6,659 nt of DNA, from assembly GCA_002506085.1 (NCBI GenBank), contig DAWV01000009.1, positions 1 to 6,659 on the forward strand, written 5' to 3'. Below the pieces are notes generated by a model that ran no database searches, was not told where the DNA came from, and was given only the letters and a program-made list of their open reading frames with translations. Shown here one piece after another: positions 1-4,597 of this stretch (within the stretch, counting starts at the first letter, position 1; every line of letters begins with the position of its first letter). The DNA comes from Methanocorpusculaceae archaeon UBA425. GTDB taxonomy: Archaea > Halobacteriota > Methanomicrobia > Methanomicrobiales > Methanocorpusculaceae. Made by a program: the position numbers and the translations under genes.

Positions 1-13
1 ATTCACATCTATT

Positions 14-104
14 CAAGCGAGCGAAGCGAGTCGGAGAGCAAATCTTTGATTTGTGAACAAGCGAGCGAAGCGAGTCGGAGAGCAAATCTTTGATTTGTGA
101 ACAA
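14..104. repeat. 44-bp perfect tandem repeat, two copies
   Basis: Bases 17-60 and 61-104 are identical, and the three bases before each copy (CAA) also match, so the period is exactly 44. Each copy has a GCGAGCGAAGCGAGTCGG part and then a small perfect hairpin, CAAATC-TTT-GATTTG (39-53 and 83-97). Read on the minus strand, the unit resembles the plus-strand element at 4031-4080 (hairpin, then a CTCCGACTC-like part, then TTCGCTC and CTTGAAT). The unit is therefore one member of a dispersed family. The tandem copy number could differ between strains, because it starts close to the window edge and is perfect. Confidence 0.9.
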
Positions 105-136
105 TCATCCGGATTCTTTTTTACAATAGGAGTTAC

Positions 137-220
137 GCGGGGGTGCTTCGAATCCTGAAACCGAAGTACATCCAAAAATCCCGGTGGTAATCCAGGTTTC
201 ACTCGAAGGATTCGCCCCGC
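137..220. repeat. Long bulged inverted repeat (stem-loop)
   Basis: Three blocks pair in order: GCGGGG (137-142) with CCCCGC (215-220), CGAATCCT (149-156) with AGGATTCG (207-214), and GAAACC (157-162) with GGTTTC (195-200). This gives 20 base pairs, interrupted by a 6-base bulge on the left (143-148) and a 6-base bulge on the right (201-206). The 32-base loop holds most of the core of a dispersed repeat (GAAGTACATCC). It may be a structured RNA, a relic of a mobile element or a folding DNA site; the sequence does not decide between these. It lies downstream of the DUF368 gene on its strand. Confidence 0.6.
146..182 (-). repeat. Dispersed repeat R, copy 1 (short, diverged)
   Basis: The stretch CCGAAGTACATCCAAAAATCC, preceded by GAATCCT, matches the minus-strand version of the repeat seen at 4452-4525, 6501-6576 and 6610-6653. 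This copy lacks the CACAAAA part (GAAACCGAAG instead of CACAAAACCGAAG) and does not extend into the ATCATCACACG half. Its core sits in the loop of the larger stem-loop at 137-220. Confidence 0.55.
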
Positions 221-227
221 CCACGCG

Positions 228-312
228 CAAACCTTCGGTTTGGTCGCAAGTCTATCGACTTGGTCGCAAACTTTCAGTTTGCTCCGCTGAGGGCGAGCCT
301 ATCGGCTCACCC
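228..312. repeat. Cluster of four small hairpins
   Basis: Four hairpins follow one another: CAAACC-TTC-GGTTTG (228-242), CAAGTC-TATC-GACTTG (247-262), CAAACT-TTC-AGTTTG (267-281) and GAGCC-TATC-GGCTC (295-308). The last extends outward by GGG/CCC (291-293 with 310-312) past one mismatch. The first three are joined by GTCG linkers. Arms differ between hairpins, but each pair is perfectly complementary. No open reading frame explains this stretch. The cluster lies just past the 3' end of the DUF368 gene, so it could be in its 3' untranslated RNA. Confidence 0.8.
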
Positions 313-329
313 CGCCTCGCTTAAGGAGT

Positions 330-348
330 GAGGGGGAAAACTCCCCTC
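330..348 (-). terminator. Possible 3' stem-loop after the DUF368 gene
   Basis: Directly after the minus-strand stop codon, GAGGGG and CCCCTC (330-335 with 343-348) can form a 6-bp GC-rich stem around a 7-base loop. On the minus strand the loop contains TTTT, but no T-run follows the stem. It may mark or protect the transcript end, but it is not a strong archaeal terminator by sequence. Confidence 0.35.
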
Positions 349-1260
349 TCAATTCAAAGCTTTAATCTCGGCTCTCCTTCTCAAATATTCCAGAACAATC
401 AGAATCGCAGCGCCAAGAATAAAAAATGGAATACTAAACGTCTCCCAGGTCATCACAGGCATCGGCACCTTAAGCGTCGTCGCCCCATACACAATAGAAT
501 AAAGCGACCCGATCAGCAAACCGACACACAGAAAAATCGTCTGCGAATAGAACCGGAGAAAACAAAACTTCACCACTTTCACAATAAAACACATACCCGC
601 AATCATCCCGAGACCAAAAACGATTAACGCCGGAACATAAGCGAACTGCAAATGGGCAACCGCACTAACCGCCGAAATCAGCGGAATATACACCCCCATA
701 ATAAGCAGCATCGTCGACCCGGAAATACCCGGAAGAATCATCGCTGACACCGCAAACATCGCCGCAAAAAACAGAAAAACACCCAGCCCCAAAGAAAGCT
801 GCGTCAAATCCACATTCGCCGCCTGCGACGTCGGATTAATAAGCATAAGCAGCGGAATTGCCGCCACGCCGATTACCGTAAAAATCACATGAGGCAGATG
901 ACCTCTCAGACTTGCAATTTCACTCCGAACCACAATCGGAATCGCCATAATAGTCAGCCCGATAAACACCGAACTAATCTCATAAATATATGTATGGAAC
1001 AGATTTGAAAGAATAACTGCGCAGACGAGAAAAGTCAGTGCCCACCCCATACCGAGTTTCACGAGAAACGGCAAAGCCGCTTTTCTTTCCTCCCAGGTCC
1101 CCATCAGGAAATTATTCACGGACGTCACAAACCTCCCATAAAATCCAAGCAGAAATGCAATCGTCCCGCCCGAAACACCCGGCACACTATCTGCGGCTGC
1201 CATAAAAACGCCTTTAAAAAAATCAGCAAAAAAACCTTTTATCCTATTCATACTCTTCAT
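349..1260 (-). CDS. DUF368 family membrane protein (PopT-like polyprenyl-phosphate translocase)
   Basis: The protein is about 303 residues and strongly hydrophobic throughout, with roughly eight or more likely membrane segments. Two similar motifs stand out: PGVSGGT near residue 27 and PGISGST near residue 177 (counting from the ATG at 1260), each followed by a hydrophobic stretch. This duplicated PG(V/I)SG(G/S)T signature is typical of DUF368. Bacterial DUF368 proteins (PopT) recycle undecaprenyl phosphate across the cytoplasmic membrane. A role in returning an archaeal dolichyl-type carrier used in glycosylation is inference. The start is uncertain: the frame is open back to a TTG at 1278, with ATGs at 1260 and 1251, and none has a good ribosome site. 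I chose 1260 because it sits one base after the stop of a possible short upstream frame. It is divergent from apgM and probably shares its promoter region. The family call is secure; the substrate is not shown. Confidence 0.88.
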   Translation of the reverse strand: MKSMNRIKGFFADFFKGVFMAAADSVPGVSGGTIAFLLGFYGRFVTSVNNFLMGTWEERKAALPFLVKLGMGWALTFLVCAVILSNLFHTYIYEISSVFIGLTIMAIPIVVRSEIASLRGHLPHVIFTVIGVAAIPLLMLINPTSQAANVDLTQLSLGLGVFLFFAAMFAVSAMILPGISGSTMLLIMGVYIPLISAVSAVAHLQFAYVPALIVFGLGMIAGMCFIVKVVKFCFLRFYSQTIFLCVGLLIGSLYSIVYGATTLKVPMPVMTWETFSIPFFILGAAILIVLEYLRRRAEIKALN

Positions 1261-1261
1261 A

Positions 1262-1309
1262 CTAAATAGAACGTACAACCTTAATTAGCGTTCTCACCAC
1301 AGGTATCAT
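1262..1309 (-). other. Possible 15-codon upstream reading frame before the DUF368 gene
   Basis: After the shared promoter element, the first minus-strand ATG (1309-1307) opens a 15-codon frame, MIPVVRTLIKVVRSI, ending in TAG at 1264-1262. That stop lies one base before the ATG at 1260. The TATA-like motif at 1337-1346 would place the transcript start near 1316, leaving this ATG almost leaderless. It could be a leader peptide coupled to translation of the membrane protein, or chance. No homology is recognised. Confidence 0.2.
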
Positions 1310-1314
1310 AACCG

Positions 1315-1346
1315 AGTTATTTATTCTGATAACGAGCAGATAAATA
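1315..1346. promoter_or_regulatory. Divergent promoter with a 32-bp dyad element, copy A
   Basis: AGTTATTTAT (1315-1324), 12 bases, then CAGATAAATA (1337-1346). The arms contain the perfect inverted repeat TATTTAT/ATAAATA, so a TATA-like box faces each way. On the plus strand, the box near 1317-1325 predicts a transcript start near 1347, giving apgM a leader of about 12 bases. On the minus strand, the box at 1337-1346 predicts a start near 1316 for the DUF368 gene. The same element with identical arms and spacing occurs at 6355-6386. It may be simply paired TATA boxes or an operator; which one is not visible. Confidence 0.6.
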
Positions 1347-1358
1347 AGGAAGATACCA

Positions 1359-2522
1359 ATGAAATATATTTTAATCCTGGCTGACGGGGCGGCAGACGAG
1401 CCACTGGCAGAACTTGGCGGCAAAACCCCTCTCGAAGTTGCGAAGAAACCCAATATGGACAGAATCGCCCGCGAAGGCAAATGCGGGATGATGAAAACCG
1501 TAGATGACTCACTCGTTCCGGGCTCAGATGTCGCCAATATGTCAATTCTCGGCTACGACCCGCTGAAATATTACACCGGCCGCGGAGCCCTCGAAGCTCT
1601 CAGTATGGGCATTCCCTTCGGCGAGGGAGAACTCGCCTACCGTTGTAATCTGGTAACAATCGAAAACGGCAGGATGAAGGACTTCGCCGCAGGTCATATC
1701 TCCAGCGAAGAGGGAGCACAATTATTCGCCTCGCTTCAGGAAAAAATCCCGGAAGCCAAATGGTATTCCGGCGTTTCCTACCGAAACGTCCTGATGCTGC
1801 CGAACGGAAAAGGCTCTGATACGACCCCTCCCCACGACATCTCCGGACAGGTCATCAACGACTATCTTCCGAAAGGAGAAGATGCCGAACGTCTGATGAA
1901 CTTCATCGTCCGTGCAGCTGATGTTTTCGAAAAGCACCCGGTGAATAAAAAACGCATAGCTGCCGGCAAAAATCCTGCAACCACAATCTGGCCGTGGAGC
2001 GGAGGAGCAAAACCGGCAATGCCGTTATTCTCTGAAATGTATCACAAGAAAGGGGCTGTCATTTCCGCAGTCGATCTTCTCTTCGGTATTGCAAAATGCG
2101 CCGGGATGGAGGTCATAAAAGTTCCGGGTGCAACGGGATACCTCGATACCAACTTCCTTGGCAAAGCAAAGGCGGCAGTCGAGGCGGTTAAAGGCGACGT
2201 TGACTTTGTGTATATGCATGTCGAGGCAACGGATGAAGCCGGTCATCTCGGAAGCATTGAGGAAAAGATTCGGGCAATCGAGCATCTTGATGAGGCAATC
2301 GGCTATATTCTCGATAATTTTGACGGCTGTATCATGCTGATGCCCGATCACCCGACCCCAATCGCCAAGAAGACCCATACCCATGACCCGGTTCCGTTCG
2401 TAATCCGCGGTCTGGATAAACCGGACGAGGTATCCGTGTACACGGAAAAAGAGGTTCGCGAGAAGGGGGCATATGGTCTCATTAATGCGGGCGGTCTTCT
2501 GAAAATGGTGTTTTCCCAGTAA
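1359..2522 (+). CDS. apgM: 2,3-bisphosphoglycerate-independent phosphoglycerate mutase, archaeal type
   Basis: It interconverts 3-phosphoglycerate and 2-phosphoglycerate in glycolysis and gluconeogenesis, in the cytoplasm. The 387-residue length is close to that of archaeal ApgM (about 400). The alkaline-phosphatase-superfamily metal and catalytic features are visible: the N-terminal ILADGAADEP with Asp9, the PGSDVANMSILGYDP motif with probable catalytic Ser56, YYTGRGALEA at 71-80, PPHDISG at 157-163, the VEATDEAGH metal motif (Asp292, His296), MPDHPTP (Asp330, His331) and THTHDPVPFV (His340, His342). The start is supported by AAGGA at 1346-1350, eight bases before the ATG, and by the canonical family N-terminus. 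The next gene starts four bases after the stop, so the two are probably co-transcribed. Assignment of individual catalytic residues is by motif analogy, not alignment. Confidence 0.97.
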   Translation: MKYILILADGAADEPLAELGGKTPLEVAKKPNMDRIAREGKCGMMKTVDDSLVPGSDVANMSILGYDPLKYYTGRGALEALSMGIPFGEGELAYRCNLVTIENGRMKDFAAGHISSEEGAQLFASLQEKIPEAKWYSGVSYRNVLMLPNGKGSDTTPPHDISGQVINDYLPKGEDAERLMNFIVRAADVFEKHPVNKKRIAAGKNPATTIWPWSGGAKPAMPLFSEMYHKKGAVISAVDLLFGIAKCAGMEVIKVPGATGYLDTNFLGKAKAAVEAVKGDVDFVYMHVEATDEAGHLGSIEEKIRAIEHLDEAIGYILDNFDGCIMLMPDHPTPIAKKTHTHDPVPFVIRGLDKPDEVSVYTEKEVREKGAYGLINAGGLLKMVFSQ

Positions 2523-2526
2523 AATC

Positions 2527-3252
2527 ATGAAGGGCGAAGTTACAGGATTCATCCGGGATTTTGTCCGGGATGCCCCCTATCTGCGTGAACCGCTCGTCGG
2601 GTTTGCCGGCTGCGATTCGCCGATGATTCGGCAGCTCAAAAACGCGGTAATGCCGGAACATGAGATGCCGGATGATATTCTCTCTGACCCGAAGATTATC
2701 ATCTCCTATTTTTTACCGTTTAATAAAGAGGTCGCCCGTTCGAATGTTCCCGGGAGGTATGCATCAAAAACATGGGCTGCATGTTATAATGATACGAACC
2801 GGCTGATTGCCTCCCTGAATGACGCTCTTGTGGAACACATTCAGGAAATGGGATTTCGGGCAGCCTATTCCAGAAAAACGTCGCAGGTAAGTAATGATGT
2901 TCTGATGAGCTGCTGGTCACAGAGGCATATTGCCGAAATTGCGGGTCTTGGAACGTTTGGGCTGAACAATCTGCTGATTACCCGCGTCGGTTCGTGCGGG
3001 AGGTTCGGCTCGGTCGTTTGCGATCTCCCGATTGTGCCGGATTTGCCGGAGACTGAGAAACGGTGTCTCTATAAACTGACCGGAGGCTGTATGAAGTGCG
3101 TGAAGAACTGCCCGACGGGAGCATTAAGAGAGGACGGATTTTTGCGGGAGGTCTGCTTTGCGATGTGTCAGGAGAATAAGGCGGAGTGCGGGACTGAGGT
3201 GTGCGGGAAGTGCGCCGTGGATATTCCGTGCGGTTTTTTGATGAATGATTAA
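2527..3252 (+). CDS. Iron-sulfur protein related to epoxyqueuosine reductase (QueG-like, COG1600 type)
   Basis: A 241-residue soluble protein with many cysteines near its C-terminus. The core GLGTFGLNNLLIT (140-152) resembles the GxxGWIGKNTLLI segment of QueG-family proteins. After it come Cys180, then Cys188-xx-Cys191-xxx-Cys195-Pro, and Cys210, 214, 221, 226, 229 and 235, enough for two 4Fe-4S clusters. It is clearly shorter than true QueG (about 340-380 residues). Its first cluster is irregular, with seven residues between Cys180 and Cys188 where two are usual. Archaea are not known to make queuosine in the bacterial way, so the QueG reaction should not be assumed; a related redox role, perhaps cobamide-dependent, is possible. 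There is no clear ribosome site; the start lies four bases after the apgM stop, suggesting translational coupling in one operon. Confidence 0.8.
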   Translation: MKGEVTGFIRDFVRDAPYLREPLVGFAGCDSPMIRQLKNAVMPEHEMPDDILSDPKIIISYFLPFNKEVARSNVPGRYASKTWAACYNDTNRLIASLNDALVEHIQEMGFRAAYSRKTSQVSNDVLMSCWSQRHIAEIAGLGTFGLNNLLITRVGSCGRFGSVVCDLPIVPDLPETEKRCLYKLTGGCMKCVKNCPTGALREDGFLREVCFAMCQENKAECGTEVCGKCAVDIPCGFLMND

Positions 3253-3257
3253 TATGT

Positions 3258-3279
3258 CCCTTCTCAATCTATAGAAGGG
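3258..3279 (+). terminator. Stem-loop and T-rich tail after the apgM operon
   Basis: CCCTTCT (3258-3264) and AGAAGGG (3273-3279) form a perfect 7-bp stem with an 8-base loop, six bases after the stop codon. A T-rich run (TCATTATTATTCTTTAG and on) follows on the plus strand, consistent with an archaeal transcript end. It also separates the operon from the converging lipoprotein gene. Confidence 0.55.
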
Positions 3280-3326
3280 TCATTATTATTCTTTAGATTC
3301 TTCTTCAAATACTGTAGGTCATATTT

Positions 3327-3920
3327 CTAGCTAAAGAGGCGATCATACTCCTCTGCAGGCAATCTATTTTCAATAACAACGACGTGTTTATTCGCATCGA
3401 AAACCTGTTTCAACTCCCCAAAGGTAATAGTGGGGTCTCTAATTACAACACCACACATGGAAATCCAGACAAAACCATTTTTCATTGCATCTGATTTCAT
3501 TTGGATCGTCTGATTAACTAGATCTGTGCCCAGATAAATATTACAATCAACCCGAGTTGGTTTAGATTCCGGTTCTGACGATATTGTTTTATGGAAGTAG
3601 AACCCTATCACGGGAAATATTGTGTCAGTGCCGGGATACGTTCTTGATGAAATAAAAAAATCACTTTCATATCCATTCTTTATTATATAGCCGGTTGGAT
3701 TCTGATTCTGATAATAAGCTTGAATAATCTCCGTTTTAAAACTTACCGGGATTGAACTAATATGAGCATTCGGATCATATGGTGTTGGAGTAGGCGTAAT
3801 CTCGGAGATATTTTGAGCAATTGTTTCATTTTCAACCTCAGAAATACATCCTGAGGAAATGATAATCAATATTGTCAGAAATACAACTGCACTTATTAAT
3901 AGTGGACGATGAAACGTCAT
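3327..3920 (-). CDS. Predicted surface lipoprotein of unknown function
   Basis: The 197-residue product has a short positively charged start (MTFHRPLL), a hydrophobic stretch to about residue 21, and the lipobox-like end ISSGC with Cys25 as the likely lipid-modified residue. A Thr-Pro linker (TPTPTP, 42-47) follows, as in many archaeal surface proteins. N-glycosylation-type sequons include NET (31-33) and NIS (37-39). The remaining part is polar with two cysteines, one in VDCNIY and one in SMCGVV. I do not recognise its family. The ATG at 3920 is supported by AAGTGATG just upstream and a TATA box. The gene is visibly AT-richer than its neighbours and stands alone, facing the apgM operon tail, which would fit acquired or fast-evolving surface DNA. 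Export is well supported; function is unknown. Confidence 0.8.
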   Translation of the reverse strand: MTFHRPLLISAVVFLTILIIISSGCISEVENETIAQNISEITPTPTPYDPNAHISSIPVSFKTEIIQAYYQNQNPTGYIIKNGYESDFFISSRTYPGTDTIFPVIGFYFHKTISSEPESKPTRVDCNIYLGTDLVNQTIQMKSDAMKNGFVWISMCGVVIRDPTITFGELKQVFDANKHVVVIENRLPAEEYDRLFS

Positions 3921-3940
3921 ATCATCACTTATACATCTAT

Positions 3941-3948
3941 TTTATATA
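3941..3948 (-). promoter_or_regulatory. TATA box of the lipoprotein gene
   Basis: On the minus strand this reads TATATAAA, a near-consensus archaeal TATA box, inside AATATATAAAATA. Its centre is about 24 bases before the ATG at 3920, so the expected transcript start falls at or within a few bases of the start codon. The mRNA may therefore be leaderless or have a very short leader, even though AAGTGATG lies just before the ATG. Confidence 0.6.
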
Positions 3949-4030
3949 TTACTTACTCGGTGTTTGGGTGGATTCAATTCGTGGAGGGTATGGCTGGGTA
4001 TGGGTTGATGAGAAAAAGAACCGCGAACCC

Positions 4031-4080
4031 CAAACTATCAGTTTGTTCTCCGACTCAGGTCTTCGCTCCTCACTTGAATC
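4031..4080 (+). repeat. Dispersed hairpin element related to the 44-bp tandem repeat
   Basis: A perfect hairpin CAAACT-ATC-AGTTTG (4031-4045) is followed by TTCTCCGACTC, then TTCGCTC and CTTGAATC. The order and words match the minus-strand reading of the repeat at 10-60 (hairpin, CTCTCCGACTC, TTCGCTC, CTTGAATA), but the hairpin arms differ while staying complementary. It lies in the non-coding stretch upstream of the lipoprotein gene. Confidence 0.65.
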
Positions 4081-4101
4081 AAATCCGCACGAACACCTAA
4101 T

Positions 4102-4189
4102 AAGTCATATTTGAATATTCCACCGTCGAAGAACTACTTGGAAACATATATATGGGCCGCAGAATGAGGATATCTCCACCGCGTCGGGC
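4102..4189. repeat. Imperfect duplicated segment, copy 1
   Basis: This segment and 4239-4323 align over about 85 bases. Shared blocks include GAATA near the start, GAAC, TGGAAACATAT in the middle and GATATCTCCACCGCG at the end, with small insertions between. It is followed by a GGGC-TCCGC-GCCC hairpin and a bulged stem formed by CCCTGATTC with GAATCGGG (4196-4220). The plus-strand frame reads EYSTVEELLGNIYMGRR, while copy 2 reads EYLTPDELPGNIWEPRQ, so it may be a decayed coding fragment. Neither copy is part of a credible gene. Confidence 0.65.
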
Positions 4190-4238
4190 TCCGCGCCCTG
4201 ATTCTAGAAAATGAATCGGGAGGGGTATTCTGAACGGG

Positions 4239-4323
4239 AAGTTCTATCTGAATACTTAACTCCTGATGAACTTCCTGGAAACATATGGGAACCTCGGCAG
4301 ATAAGATATCTCCACCGCGGGCC
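4239..4323. repeat. Imperfect duplicated segment, copy 2
   Basis: It is the partner of 4102-4189, offset by about 137 bases. It keeps TGGAAACATAT and GATATCTCCACCGCG. A third, shorter relic of the same end (CAGATAATATCTCC, then CCTCCGCC) lies at 4415-4440. Directly after copy 2 comes the hairpin at 4329-4345. The 4030-4530 region is therefore best read as an array of decayed repeats rather than as genes. Confidence 0.65.
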
Positions 4324-4328
4324 GACTC

Positions 4329-4345
4329 GCAAGGCAAAGCCTTGC
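4329..4345. repeat. Small perfect hairpin of the CAA...TTG family
   Basis: GCAAGGC-AAA-GCCTTGC forms a 7-bp perfect stem with a three-base loop. It is preceded by CCGACTC, the same word found beside the hairpins at 39-53 (minus strand) and 4031-4045. It is a GC-richer version of the same hairpin type. Confidence 0.65.
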
Positions 4346-4451
4346 TTGGCTGAGGTCGTCCGCTTCGCGTCCAACCCGCCTCCGCGCCGAAGTCGCGTCC
4401 CCGCACCCCAAAATCAGATAATATCTCCAATTCCTCCGCCCCTGTCCCCCT

Positions 4452-4525
4452 TTTCGTGAATTTCGTGTGATGATAGTTACATCGAAGAATCCCCAACACA
4501 AAACCGAAGTACATCTCAAAAGTAC
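4452..4525 (-). repeat. Dispersed repeat R, copy 2
   Basis: On the minus strand this contains the core GATGTACTTCGGTTTTGTG (4515-4497), then GGGGATTCTTC, GTAACTATCATCACACG and AAATTCACGAAAA. The core is identical to that at 6622-6640. The whole 74-base segment aligns with plus-strand 6501-6576 at roughly 80 percent by eye. It lies downstream of the acyl-CoA synthetase gene. Minus-strand translation through the repeat (TSVLCWGFFDVTIITRNS) is not credible as a protein. Confidence 0.75.
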
Positions 4526-4580
4526 GTCAGTATTTCCGGTGAAGATCACATCGCATATGTCCCATCTAAAATATCAACGC

Positions 4581-4597
4581 TAAAAAAAGGAAAAAGA
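4581..4597 (-). terminator. T-rich 3' end of the acyl-CoA synthetase gene
   Basis: Immediately after the minus-strand TAA stop the sequence reads TCTTTTTCCTTTTTTTA, two T-runs with no preceding stem. A U-rich tract alone is the usual archaeal transcript-end signal. Confidence 0.65.

Noticed and set aside
14..104. CRISPR array from the tandem repeat near the left edge
   Set aside because: The two 44-bp copies are adjacent with no unique spacer, and no cas gene is present.
100..348. tRNA or known structured RNA in the GC-rich left region
   Set aside because: No cloverleaf, GTTCRANNC-like T-loop or acceptor stem could be assembled; the structure is explained by separate small hairpins and one bulged stem-loop.
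328..627. 99-residue plus-strand frame antisense to the DUF368 gene
   Set aside because: It lies almost wholly inside the DUF368 gene, its composition is full of His/Arg/Asn from antisense codons, and it begins in the hairpin after the stop. It looks like a shadow.
3872..4114. Plus-strand frames of 80 and 63 residues upstream of the repeat region
   Set aside because: They overlap the lipoprotein start and promoter, run through the hairpin element at 4031-4080, and have no family resemblance or ribosome site.
4134..4549. Minus-strand frames of 126 and 97 residues and a plus-strand frame of 82 residues
   Set aside because: All three run across repeat R, the hairpin and the duplicated segment, and their residues reflect the repeats rather than a protein family.
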